Of a stretch of 64,000 nucleotides of DNA, positions 30,879 to 40,100 are shown piece after piece. How positions within the stretch are numbered: position 1 is the first letter of the stretch; each line of letters opens with the position of its first letter. A program made the translations under genes and the position numbers. The stretch is taken from the NCBI RefSeq assembly GCF_021341785.1, contig NZ_JAJTTF010000004.1, positions 62,001 to 126,000 of the forward strand. The letters run 5' to 3'. The notes under the pieces are model-generated. The model did not search any database and had not been told where the DNA came from. It saw nothing but the letters and a program-made list of their open reading frames with translations. The stretch comes from Microbacterium sp. Au-Mic1. Its GTDB lineage: Bacteria > Actinomycetota > Actinomycetes > Actinomycetales > Microbacteriaceae.

Positions 30879-31895
30879 ATGCTGGATCTCCTCGCCCTGT
30901 CCGTCGTGCACGCGGACAACTCCTGGATCAACTTCGACGTCAACGCCCTCTTCCAGAACTTCTGGAGCGCGACGTTCGACGGCCTGACCTTCGGGGCCGT
31001 CTACGGCCTCATCGCTGTCGGCTACACGCTCGTCTACGGCGTGCTCAGCCTCATCAACTTCGCCCACTCCGAGGTCTTCATCGTGGGCGCGTACGGCGTG
31101 GTCGTGACCCTGACCACGCTCGGCTTCGGCCCGAGCGCCCCGACGATCGGCCCGCTCGAGATCATCATGGATCTGCTGCTGGCGCTCGTGGTCGGCATGC
31201 TCGCCTCGGCGGTCACCGCCTTCCTCGTGGAACGCGTGGCGTACAGACCGCTGCGCAAACGCAATGCCCCGAGGCTCGCGTTCCTCATCACCGCCATCGG
31301 CGTCTCGTTCGCGATCCAGTACCTCATCTTCCTGCCGTTCATCGGCGGGGCGAACGCGCAACCCGCGGTGACGATGTTCATCCCGGAGCCGGTCTTCGAC
31401 GTCTTCGGCACGATCATCACGAACCAGCAGATCATCATCGTGGTCGCCGCCATCCTGCTCATGGTCGGAACGGACATGTTCATCCGCCGCAGCCGCACCG
31501 GACGCGGAATCCGCGCCGTCGCGCAGGATCCGGACACCGCGACCCTGATGGGCGTCTCCAAGGAGCGCACCATCGTGATCACGTTCATCATCGGCGGCCT
31601 CCTCGCCGGAGCCGCCGCCCTGTTCTACGTGATGCTGGTGCCTTCGGGCGTCATCTACAACGGAGGGTTCATCCTCGGCGTCAAGGCGTTCGCGGCCGCG
31701 GTCCTCGGCGGCATCGGCAACGTCCGCGGCGCGCTGCTCGGCGGCATCCTGCTGGGCATCGTGGGCAACTACGGGCAGATCCTCCTCGGGGACGCCCAGT
31801 GGGCCGACGTCGTGGCCTTCGTCATCCTCGTGCTCGTGCTGCTGGTCCGCCCGACCGGCATCCTGGGCACCACGCTCGGAAGGAGCAAGGCATGA
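30879..31895 (+). CDS. livH: Branched-chain amino acid ABC permease LivH
   Basis: A 338-residue permease with about eight membrane segments. Family features: GAVYGLIAVGYTLVYGVLSL near the N-terminus, LINFAHSEVFIVGAY, the ATPase-contact loop GRGIRAVAQDPDTATLMGV, and GGIGNVRGALLGGILLG. The ATG at 30879 is taken; an in-frame GTG at 30861 is possible. It overlaps livM by 4 bases. Confidence 0.93.
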   Translation: MLDLLALSVVHADNSWINFDVNALFQNFWSATFDGLTFGAVYGLIAVGYTLVYGVLSLINFAHSEVFIVGAYGVVVTLTTLGFGPSAPTIGPLEIIMDLLLALVVGMLASAVTAFLVERVAYRPLRKRNAPRLAFLITAIGVSFAIQYLIFLPFIGGANAQPAVTMFIPEPVFDVFGTIITNQQIIIVVAAILLMVGTDMFIRRSRTGRGIRAVAQDPDTATLMGVSKERTIVITFIIGGLLAGAAALFYVMLVPSGVIYNGGFILGVKAFAAAVLGGIGNVRGALLGGILLGIVGNYGQILLGDAQWADVVAFVILVLVLLVRPTGILGTTLGRSKA

Positions 31896-33094
31896 GCACC
31901 TCATCCGATGGTCCCCGCCCGCTGCCCACGGCCGAGGCAGCCCGCGAGGTGATCGAGACCGAGTCGATCGCGACGGTGCGTCGCGGTCCGTTCCGCGGGC
32001 TCCGCGAGCGCTGGAACGAGATGTCGCGTCCCATGCAGTGGGCGTGGATGCTGCCCGTGGTCGCGATCGCGTACGCGCTGCCCTTCCTGGACTTCTTCCC
32101 GCTCAGCACCTCGCCGGGCAACAACTGGTCGATCGCACTGTTCTCGATGGCGGTCTACGCGCTCGTCGCGGTCGGGCTGAACGTCGTCGTCGGCTACGCG
32201 GGGCTGCTGGACCTCGGCTACGTGGCGTTCTTCGCCGTCGGCCAGTACACCGCCGCGATGTTCACCAGCCCCGACTCGCCGTACCTGAAGATCCCCTACC
32301 TGTGGACCCTGCCGGCGGCCATGATCGTCGCGATGATCTTCGGCGTCGTGCTGGGCGTTCCCACGCTCCGGCTGCGCGGCGACTACCTCGCGATCGTGAC
32401 TCTCGGCTTCGGTGAGATCGTGCGGATCCTCGCGACGATCATCCCGGCGATGAAGGGGCAGGTCGGCTTCCAGAACATCGGCCGCCCGCCGGGGGAGACC
32501 GCCTCCGGGGTGCCGATCTTCTCCAACTCGAACGGCATGCCCTGGTACTGGCTGACCATCACCATCCTGATCATCGTGCTGCTCCTGGTGGGCAACCTGG
32601 AGCGCTCGCGCGTCGGCCGTGCGTTCATCGCGATCCGCGAGGACGAGGATGCCGCGGAGACGATGGGCGTGCCCACCTTCAAGTACAAGGTGTGGGCGTT
32701 CGCGATCGGCGCGAGCGTCGGCGGCCTCTCCGGCGCGCTGATGGCCGGCCAGATCGGCTTCGTGAACAACCAGAAGTTCGACGTGCAGACCTCGATCCTG
32801 TTCCTCGCCGCGGTCGTCCTCGGCGGCACGGGCAACAAGGTCGGTGCGATCCTGGGCGGCGCGATCGTCGCGTACATCCCGCTGCGCTTCACCGCGATCG
32901 CCGAGTACAAGTACCTCATCTTCGGCGTCGCCCTGGTGATCCTGATGATCTACCGTTCGCAGGGCCTCATCCCCGCGAAGATGCGCCTCATGGCGTACTC
33001 GCGCAAGGCGCTCGACTGGGTGGCGCCGCCGAAACCGCCCCGGGCGGAGCCGCCGCGAACGTCGACGCCGAGCACCGAGGGAGGTGCGTCATGA
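31892..33094 (+). CDS. livM: Branched-chain amino acid ABC permease LivM
   Basis: A 400-residue permease. About 45 polar residues precede the first membrane segment ([17 protein letters not shown]). The LivM core shows [22 protein letters not shown] in pieces, [34 protein letters not shown] (ATPase contact) and [15 protein letters not shown] Pro-rich C-terminal tail of ~30 residues follows. Overlaps of 4 bases on both sides show tight coupling with livH and livG. Confidence 0.94.
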   Translation: MSTSSDGPRPLPTAEAAREVIETESIATVRRGPFRGLRERWNEMSRPMQWAWMLPVVAIAYALPFLDFFPLSTSPGNNWSIALFSMAVYALVAVGLNVVVGYAGLLDLGYVAFFAVGQYTAAMFTSPDSPYLKIPYLWTLPAAMIVAMIFGVVLGVPTLRLRGDYLAIVTLGFGEIVRILATIIPAMKGQVGFQNIGRPPGETASGVPIFSNSNGMPWYWLTITILIIVLLLVGNLERSRVGRAFIAIREDEDAAETMGVPTFKYKVWAFAIGASVGGLSGALMAGQIGFVNNQKFDVQTSILFLAAVVLGGTGNKVGAILGGAIVAYIPLRFTAIAEYKYLIFGVALVILMIYRSQGLIPAKMRLMAYSRKALDWVAPPKPPRAEPPRTSTPSTEGGAS

Positions 33095-34041
33095 CCGATG
33101 CGAGCGAGAACCGGGTTCCGGCCGACGCGCCTGGAGAGGAGATCGTCACGGACGACGCGGCATCCGTCGAGGTGCCCGAGGGTGCACAGCCCGACATCGT
33201 GCCGGGAGAGGACCCGCCGCTCGTCGAGGGTGCGGAGTCCGAGCGCGAGATCGAGGTCGAGGTCGGCGAGAAGCTGGTCGAGGTGAAGAACCTCACCATC
33301 CGCTTCGGCGGTCTCACCGCCCTGGACGACGTGTCCTTCGACATCAAGCGAGGCGAGATCCTCGGCCTGATCGGACCGAACGGCGCCGGCAAGACGACGT
33401 GCTTCAATGCGATGACCGGCGTCTACAAGCCCACCAGCGGCGACGTGCTGCTGGAAGGGCAGTCGGTCAAGGGGCGCAAGCAGCACCAGATCACACGTCT
33501 GGGCTTCGCGCGCACCTTCCAGAACATCCGCCTCTTCGGCGAGATGACCGCGCTGGAGAACGTCGTCGTCGGGCTGGACGCGCGGCACCGCACCTCGGTG
33601 CCGGGAGCGCTGCTGCGGCTGCCGAGGCACGTGCGCGAGGAGAAGTCGTCGGTGGACCGGGCGATGGCCCTGCTCGACTTCGTCGGGATCGCGCAGCATG
33701 CGCAGAAGCGGTCACGGGATCTGTCCTACGGGTCCCAGCGTCGCCTCGAGATCGCCCGCGCGCTCGGAACGGATCCGAAGCTCCTCTGCCTGGATGAGCC
33801 GGCCGCCGGCTTCAACCCGGCCGAGAAGGAGGACCTGATGGCCCTGATCCGCTCCATCCGCGATGAGGGCTACACGGTGCTGCTCATCGAGCACGACATG
33901 AAGCTCGTGATGGGCGTCACCGACCGCATCGTGGTGCTCGAGTTCGGCAAGAAGATCGCCGACGACCTGCCCGCCGCCATCCGCAACGATCCCCGTGTGA
34001 TCGCCGCCTACCTGGGAGTGCCCGAAGATGACGTTGCTTGA
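33091..34041 (+). CDS. livG: Branched-chain amino acid ABC ATPase LivG
   Basis: A 316-residue ATPase. Walker [10 protein letters not shown] lies near residue 97, followed by [11 protein letters not shown], signature [15 protein letters not shown], Walker [14 protein letters not shown] and the C-terminal VIAAYLG. The first ~60 residues are an acidic, Pro/Glu/Asp-rich extension absent from ordinary LivG (about 250-260 residues). It overlaps livF by 14 bp. Confidence 0.94.
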   Translation: MTDASENRVPADAPGEEIVTDDAASVEVPEGAQPDIVPGEDPPLVEGAESEREIEVEVGEKLVEVKNLTIRFGGLTALDDVSFDIKRGEILGLIGPNGAGKTTCFNAMTGVYKPTSGDVLLEGQSVKGRKQHQITRLGFARTFQNIRLFGEMTALENVVVGLDARHRTSVPGALLRLPRHVREEKSSVDRAMALLDFVGIAQHAQKRSRDLSYGSQRRLEIARALGTDPKLLCLDEPAAGFNPAEKEDLMALIRSIRDEGYTVLLIEHDMKLVMGVTDRIVVLEFGKKIADDLPAAIRNDPRVIAAYLGVPEDDVA

Positions 34042-34741
34042 ACTGAAGGACGTCTCGGTCCACTACGGGCGGATCAAGGCGATCCACGACATCTCCTTCT
34101 CGGTCGACGAGGGCGAGATCGTCTCGCTGATCGGTGCGAACGGCGCGGGCAAGACCACGACCATGCGCACGATCTCGGGACTGCTGCAGCCGTCCTCCGG
34201 ATCCATCACGTTCGACGGCGAGGACATCACCAAGATGAAGGCGCACCTGCGCGTCGTCAAGGGGATCTCGCAGTCGCCGGAGGGCCGCGGGATCTTCCCC
34301 GGCATGACGGTGCTGGAGAACCTCGACATGGGCACCTTCGGCCTGAAGAACAAGTCGGGCGTCGCCGAGTCCTATGAGCGCGTGTTCTCGCTGTTCCCAC
34401 GGCTGGACGAGCGCAAGAAGCAGCTGGGAGGCACGATGTCCGGCGGCGAGCAGCAGATGCTCGCCATCGGCCGTGCGCTGATGTCCCAGCCGCGCGTGCT
34501 GCTGCTGGACGAGCCCTCGATGGGTCTCGCGCCGCAGTTCATCCGGCAGATCTTCAAGATCATCACCGAGATCAACGCACAGGGCACGACCGTTCTGCTG
34601 GTGGAGCAGAACGCGAACCAGGCGCTCGCCCGCGCGCACCGCGCCTTCGTGCTGGAGACCGGGGCGATCACCCGCACCGGGACCGGCAAGGAGCTGCTCG
34701 CCGATCCAGCCGTCAAGGAGGCCTATCTCGGCGTGGGGTGA
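34028..34741 (+). CDS. livF: Branched-chain amino acid ABC ATPase LivF
   Basis: A 237-residue ATPase, second half of the LivGF heterodimer. Walker A is GANGAGKTT, followed by EGRGIFPGMTVLENL, signature MSGGEQQMLAIGRALM, Walker B VLLLDEPSMGLAP and H-loop VEQN, all exactly LivF-like. It ends the operon and is followed within 10 bp by a hairpin. Confidence 0.96.
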   Translation: MTLLELKDVSVHYGRIKAIHDISFSVDEGEIVSLIGANGAGKTTTMRTISGLLQPSSGSITFDGEDITKMKAHLRVVKGISQSPEGRGIFPGMTVLENLDMGTFGLKNKSGVAESYERVFSLFPRLDERKKQLGGTMSGGEQQMLAIGRALMSQPRVLLLDEPSMGLAPQFIRQIFKIITEINAQGTTVLLVEQNANQALARAHRAFVLETGAITRTGTGKELLADPAVKEAYLGVG

Positions 34742-34750
34742 CTCTCGCCG

Positions 34751-34800
34751 CACACGAGAAGAACCGCGTCGTCCGGATGGGCGGCGCGGTTCTTCGTGTG
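34751..34800. terminator. Terminator between livF and a convergent small gene
   Basis: cacacga...gaaccgcg (from 34751) pairs with cgcggttcttcgtgtg (to 34800), about 18 bp with a small bulge. Bidirectional position. Confidence 0.75.
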
Positions 34801-34805
34801 GTTCG

Positions 34806-34931
34806 TCAGTCCTTGCGGTAGCCGGAGCGGCCGAGCGAGAACAGCGCGCCGAAGCAGAGCACCGTCGCGCCCACGGCCATCAGGCCGATCAGCCAGGCGA
34901 GCGCTTCGGAGAGGAATGCACCATCGGTCAT
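34806..34931 (-). CDS. Small single-span membrane protein, 41 residues
   Basis: A 41-residue frame, MTDGAFLSEALAW onward, with one hydrophobic helix at about residues 9-31 and a positively charged end (GRSGYRKD), predicting the C-terminus inside. TAGGCT lies 7 nt upstream of the ATG, consistent with a leaderless transcript. The frame ends right beside the livF terminator. No function is recognised; support comes from the membrane helix, charge pattern and promoter position. Confidence 0.55.
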   Translation of the reverse strand: MTDGAFLSEALAWLIGLMAVGATVLCFGALFSLGRSGYRKD

Positions 34932-35121
34932 GCCGTACAGCCTACCGTCAGAAGAATGCGCCGAACTCGGGTAGCATGGGGTGGTCCTCGGCGAGGGATG
35001 GCGCGCGTGCGCGTACATCCGTGATCGACGCGGCGAGCTCTGGCTCTCCTTCCGTCGTGTCGAGACGACGCACCCAGACCCCCGCGCAGCCTTCGTGCAG
35101 CGTGTGAACAAGGAGAACATC

Positions 35122-35730
35122 ATGACTGAAGACAACAAGGTCGTCGCGGAGCTCCGCTCCAGCTTCGGCAAGGGCTTCGCCCGCCGTCTGCGCGCCGCCG
35201 GCCAGATCCCCGCCGTCATCTACGGCCACGGCACCGACCCGGTGCACGTCGCCCTGCCCGGCCACCAGGTCGGCCTGCTCATCCGTCGTGCGAACGCGCT
35301 GCTCGAGCTCGACATCGAGGGTCGCGCCGAGCTGGCGCTGGTCAAGGATGTCCAGAAGGACCCGGTGCACCAGATCATCGAGCACATCGACCTGCTCGTC
35401 GTGAAGAAGGGCGAGAAGGTCTCGATCGAGCTTCCCGTCGTCGTCGTGGGCGAGGCCTTCGCCGGCACGATCGTGCAGCTGGAGAACACGCACCTCGCCG
35501 TCGAGGCCGAGGCCACCCACATCCCCGAGCACGTCGAGGTCTCCGTCGAGGGTCTCGAAGAGGGTGCGCACATCACTGCCGCCGACGTGAAGCTGCCCAA
35601 GGGTGTCACGCTGGTCGCCGACCCGGAGCTGCTCATCGTGGCCGTCTCCGCACAGGTCGTCGCCGACTCCCTCGCCGAGGCCGAGGGCGACGCTCTCGAG
35701 GCGGACGCGATCGAGTCCAAGTCGGAGTGA
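35122..35730 (+). CDS. rplY: 50S ribosomal protein L25 (general stress protein Ctc form)
   Basis: A 202-residue long-form L25 that binds 5S rRNA. The N-terminal L25 domain has SSFGKGFARRLRAAGQIPAVIYG, read in two pieces, and a C-terminal TL5/Ctc beta domain follows, with IPEHVEVSVEGLEEG and the Glu/Ala-rich tail. The ribosome site AAGGAG fixes the ATG at 35122; the frame is open upstream but without homology. The nearest candidate -10 (TAGCAT, 34972-34977) would give a leader of about 140 nt. A strong terminator separates it from pth. Confidence 0.96.
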   Translation: MTEDNKVVAELRSSFGKGFARRLRAAGQIPAVIYGHGTDPVHVALPGHQVGLLIRRANALLELDIEGRAELALVKDVQKDPVHQIIEHIDLLVVKKGEKVSIELPVVVVGEAFAGTIVQLENTHLAVEAEATHIPEHVEVSVEGLEEGAHITAADVKLPKGVTLVADPELLIVAVSAQVVADSLAEAEGDALEADAIESKSE

Positions 35731-35750
35731 CCCGCAGGTTCTAGAACTCC

Positions 35751-35792
35751 GAGAAGGGGGCGCGATTCGATCGCGCCCCCTTCTCTTCTTTC
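35751..35792 (+). terminator. Intrinsic terminator after rplY
   Basis: Perfect 16-bp stem (35751-35766 with 35770-35785), 3-nt loop, followed by a T-rich run ttctttctc; the most classical rho-independent terminator in the window. Confidence 0.92.
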
Positions 35793-35811
35793 TCTCCGGG
35801 AGGATGGACGC

Positions 35812-36393
35812 ATGGCGCAGACATGGCTCGTAGTCGGGCTCGGCAATCCCGGCGCGAAGTACGCGGCGACCCGGCACAATGTCGGGCAGATGGTCGTCGA
35901 CGAGCTCGCGACCCGCCGCGGTGAGACGTTCCGCGAGCACAAGGGGGGAGCCAGGGTCGTGGAGACCTGGGTGCGCCCCGGCGGCGACAAGCTCGTGCTC
36001 GCGAAGCCGAACAGCTTCATGAACGTTTCCGGCGCCCCGGTCGGCGCGCTCGCGCGGTTCTACTCGGTCGATCCCGAGCGGATCGTGCTGGTCCACGACG
36101 AGCTGGACATCCCGTTCGACACGATCAAGCTCAAGGTCGGCGGCGGGCACGGCGGGCACAACGGCATCCGCGACGTCGCGCGTGTGCTGACCACGCCCGA
36201 CTTCCCGCGGGTGCGGGTCGGGATCGGTCGCCCTCCGGGACGCCAGGACCCCGCGGACTGGGTGCTCTCGCCGTTCGGCGCGACCGAGCGGCCGAACCTG
36301 CCGATCCTCATCGCCGATGCGGCGGACGCCGTGGAGCAGCTGGTCGAGGACGGTCTGCTCGCCGCCCAGCAGAAGCATCACGCCCCGCGCTGA
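35812..36393 (+). CDS. pth: Peptidyl-tRNA hydrolase
   Basis: A 193-residue enzyme that frees tRNA from drop-off peptidyl-tRNA. The N-terminus [20 protein letters not shown] contains the catalytic His and conserved Asn residues in the family pattern; [25 protein letters not shown] and [11 protein letters not shown] follow. GGAGG lies just upstream of the ATG. The rplY-pth order followed closely by mfd is the usual one in actinobacteria. Confidence 0.97.
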   Translation: MAQTWLVVGLGNPGAKYAATRHNVGQMVVDELATRRGETFREHKGGARVVETWVRPGGDKLVLAKPNSFMNVSGAPVGALARFYSVDPERIVLVHDELDIPFDTIKLKVGGGHGGHNGIRDVARVLTTPDFPRVRVGIGRPPGRQDPADWVLSPFGATERPNLPILIADAADAVEQLVEDGLLAAQQKHHAPR

Positions 36394-36467
36394 CGGGCGC
36401 GATCCGCCGCCTCAGCCCCGGACCGGATCCTGCGATCCGCAGGCCGGAGGGCGCAGGCGGTCGTGCC

Positions 36468-37106
36468 TCAGTTCTGCGAGGCCGCGAGGCCGAGCGCGAC
36501 GACGAAGGCCACGTAGCCGACGAGGCCGTACACGAACGGCCCGATCGCGGCGATGACGACCGCGGCGATGCCGGGGCCGCGCCCGCGGCGCCTGGCGATC
36601 GCGACGATGCCCTGGATGAGCGCCCAGACGCCCAGCGCGGTCGCCGTCCACGACGTGATCTCGACCCACAGCACGAGATCGCGCACGGGGGTCAGGATGG
36701 AAAGATCGTCGGCGGACACCCTGTTCTCGAGGTTCGTCAGATCCGTCGAGGCGCCGATGCCGTGTCCGATCATCCCCGCGAGCACGGCGCCGACGATCGT
36801 GAGCACGACGGTGGCCACGAGTGCGAGCAGCAGAGCCACGCGACCGATTCCGGCACCGCTCGCCGGCTGCGAGGGCGGCGCGTAGGGGGCGGTGTAGCCA
36901 CCGGCGGGGCCGGCGAAGGCTCCGGGCGGCGCCTGATAGGCGGGTGCGCCCGCCGGGGCCTGCCCGGTGGGCAGGCCGGGCTGCGGCGCGCCGTACGCGG
37001 ACGGCGAGACAGGTGGTGCGCCGTAGGCGGGTGGTGCGACCGGCGGCGCCGGGTATCCCGGCGCGGCGGGCGGCGGAACGGGGGCGGGCTGCTGCGGATC
37101 GGTCAC
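36468..37106 (-). CDS. Proline-rich integral membrane protein (DUF4190-like)
   Basis: A 212-residue protein. Residues 1-85 are a Pro/Ala/Gly/Tyr-rich cytoplasmic low-complexity segment with repeated APPAYGAPP-like units. Three to four membrane helices follow: VALLLALVATVVLTIVGAVLAG near 90-112, one near 145-168, and two in the last 45 residues. This architecture is common in actinobacterial proteins annotated DUF4190 or DUF4352-linked, with no known function. It starts with GTG exactly 6 nt behind TAGGAT. It is divergent from mfd. Confidence 0.75.
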   Translation of the reverse strand: MTDPQQPAPVPPPAAPGYPAPPVAPPAYGAPPVSPSAYGAPQPGLPTGQAPAGAPAYQAPPGAFAGPAGGYTAPYAPPSQPASGAGIGRVALLLALVATVVLTIVGAVLAGMIGHGIGASTDLTNLENRVSADDLSILTPVRDLVLWVEITSWTATALGVWALIQGIVAIARRRGRGPGIAAVVIAAIGPFVYGLVGYVAFVVALGLAASQN

Positions 37107-37112
37107 GCGTTC

Positions 37113-37118
37113 ATCCTA
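37113..37118 (-). promoter_or_regulatory. -10 hexamer TAGGAT of the Pro-rich membrane protein gene
   Basis: Minus-strand TAGGAT, six bases, then the GTG at 37106. No ribosome site is visible. Confidence 0.5.
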
Positions 37119-37178
37119 GGGTCGGCACCCGACGTACGACGAGAAGCGATCGAAGGCTCCCGTGTCGGCGACGGCACG

Positions 37179-37184
37179 TAGACT
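37179..37184 (+). promoter_or_regulatory. -10 hexamer TAGACT of mfd
   Basis: TAGACT is followed by six bases and the GTG at 37191, so the mfd transcript is probably leaderless. Confidence 0.55.
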
Positions 37185-37190
37185 CTTCCG

Positions 37191-40100
37191 GTGACTGTGC
37201 AGGGGATCATCCGCGCTCTGGAAGAGGAGGCGTCCGGATTCCGGGACGCCCTGACCTGGGCGCAGACCGACGCCGACCTGCTCGCGAGCGCCGGGATGGA
37301 CGCGCCGATGCTCGCGGGGCTCCTCGAGCGTCGCTCCGCCGCGGGCAAGCCGGCGGCGCTGCTCGTCGTGGCGCCGACCGGGCGTCGCGCGGAGTCCCTC
37401 GCCGCGGCCCTCGGCTCTTATCTTCCCGATGCCGAGATCCTGTCCTTCCCCGCCTGGGAGACGCTGCCGCACGAGCGGCTCAGCCCCAGCCCGGACACCG
37501 TCGGGCGCCGTCTCGAGGTCCTGCGCCGGATGCGGATCTGGTCGGGGGAGCGCCCGCTCGTCGTCGTCGCGTCGGTGCGCGCGGCGCTGCAGCCCGTCGC
37601 GGCGGGACTCGGCGACGTCGAACCGCTCGAGCTCGCGGTCGGCGGACGCGGCTACGACCTCGACGGCGTCGCCGCCTCCCTGGTGGAACGCGCCTACTCG
37701 CGTGTCGACATGGTGTCCCGCCGCGGAGAGTTCGCCGTACGCGGCGGCATCCTCGACGTCTTCCCGCCGACAGCAGAACACCCCTCGCGGGTGGAGTTCT
37801 TCGGCGATGAGGTGGACCAGATCCGGCTCTTCTCGGTCGCGGACCAGCGCTCGCTGCCCGCGGCGCCGGCGAGCGTCGCCCTGCCGGCCAGCCGCGAGCT
37901 GCTGCTGACGGCGGAGGTGCGTGAGCGCGCGGGCGCGCTGGTCGATGCGTTCCCCGGCATTGCCGGGATGCTGCAGAAGATGGCGGAGGGGATCCCGGTC
38001 GAAGGCATGGAGTCGCTCCTGCCGGTCGTCGCCGGTCCCGTGGTGCCGCTCACGGACTACCTGCCCGAGCATGCGGCGGTCGCCCTCGTGGATCCGGAGC
38101 GGTCCGGCGCCCGTGCGGCGAGCCTCGGCGAGACGAATCGCGAGTTCCTCGATGCCGCCTGGAGCGCGGCGACGGCGGGAGCCTCGGCGCCGATCGACCT
38201 GCAGACCGGCGATTTCCTCTCCGTGGCCGAGCTGCGCAGCGCCGCGCACGCCCGCGACGGCGTGTGGTGGCGGCTGAGCGCGTTCGACGCGGGTGCCGAG
38301 GACGCGGCGTTCGATCAGGGCGCCGACGGCGTGAGCGCCGCACCCATCCCGTCGTTCCACGGCAACGTCGACGGCGCGATCGAGTTCACCGCCGGCCGCG
38401 TCGCCGACGGCTGGCGGGTGGTGCTGGTGTCCTCCGGCGCAGGCCTGGTCGATCGCGCGCGCGACGTGCTCGCCGACCGCGGCATCGCGGCCCGGGTCGT
38501 GGAGACGCTCCCGGACGCCCCCGATCCCGGCGTGGCGACCCTCGTCACGGGGGCCATCGAGTCCGGTTTCCAGATCGCCAGCGCGAAGATCGCGGTCATC
38601 ACCGAGAACGAGTTCTACGGGCGCACGATCGGCGGGGACACCCGCGTCGTGAAGAAGCTCGCCTCACGGCGCAAGAACGTCGTGGATCCGATGCAGCTCA
38701 AGGCCGGCGACTTCGTCGTGCACCAGACCCATGGCATCGCGCGCTTCGTCGAGATGACCCAGCGCGAGGTCTCGTCGGGCGGGCGGAACGCCGTGAAGAC
38801 GACGCGGGACTACCTCGTGCTCGAGTATGCGCCGTCCAAGCGCGGCTACCCGGGCGACAAGCTCTACGTGCCCACCGATCAGCTCGATCTGCTCTCCAAG
38901 TACGTCGGCGGGGAGGCGCCCCAGCTGTCGAAGATGGGTGGCAGCGACTGGGCCGCCGCCAAGGGCAAGGCGCGCAGGGCTGTACGCGACATCGCCGTCG
39001 AGCTCGTCAAGCTCTATTCGGCGCGGATGGCGGCCAAGGGGTACGCGTTCGCCGCGGACACCCCGTGGCAGCGCGAGCTGGAGGAGGCCTTCCCGTTCGC
39101 GGAGACCCCCGACCAGCTGCAGACGATCGACGAGATCAAGGCCGACATGGAGCGGCCCATCCCGATGGACCGGCTGCTCTCGGGAGACGTCGGCTTCGGC
39201 AAGACCGAGGTCGCGGTGCGCGCCGCGTTCAAGGCGATCCAGGACGGCAAGCAGGTCGCCATGCTCGTGCCGACCACGCTGCTCGTCAAGCAGCACCTCG
39301 AGACCTTCACGGAGCGCTTCGCCGGCTTCCCGGTCAAGGTGCGTCCGCTGTCACGCTTCCAGACCGACAAGGAGGCCCGGCTCACGCTCGACGGTCTGCT
39401 GGAGGGTTCCGTCGACATGGTGATCGGCACGCACCGGATCCTCACCGACCAGGTGATGTTCAAGGATCTGGGCCTCATGATCATCGACGAGGAGCAGCGC
39501 TTCGGCGTCGAGCACAAGGACGCCCTCAAGAAGATGAAGACCAACGTCGACATCCTCGCGATGAGCGCGACGCCGATCCCGCGCACGCTCGAGATGGCGG
39601 TCACCGGCATCCGCGAGATGTCGACGCTGCAGACACCGCCGGAGGACAGACATCCGATCCTCTCGTTCGTGGGGCCGAAGAGCGACAAGCAGGTCGCCGC
39701 GGCGATCCGGCGCGAGATCCTCCGCGAGGGGCAGATCTTCTACGTGCACAACCGGGTGCAGTCGATCCAGCGCATCGCGAGCGAGCTCGCCGAGCTCGTC
39801 CCCGAGGCGCGGATCGCCGTCGCGCACGGACAGATGGGCGAGCACCAACTGGAGCAGGTGGTCGACGACTTCTGGGAGCGCAAGTTCGACGTGCTGGTCT
39901 CGACGACCATCATCGAGACCGGCCTGGACATCTCGAACGCCAACACGATCATCATCGACCGGGCCGACCGCTACGGCCTCAGCCAGCTGCACCAGCTCCG
40001 CGGGCGCGTGGGCCGCGGCCGTGAGCGCGCCTACGCGTACTTCCTCTACGACGACATGAAGCCGCTGAGCGAGACCGCGGCCGACCGGCTGCAGACGATC

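Noticed and set aside
28944..31904. 986-codon minus-strand open frame
   Set aside because: It is a shadow of gnd and livK-livH: low-complexity Arg/Asp/Gly/His composition, no domain, and genuine genes with full motifs occupy the other frames.
34984..35121. Riboswitch or L25 autoregulatory leader upstream of rplY
   Set aside because: The leader may be about 140 nt, but only weak short inverted repeats are visible and no known RNA motif is recognised.
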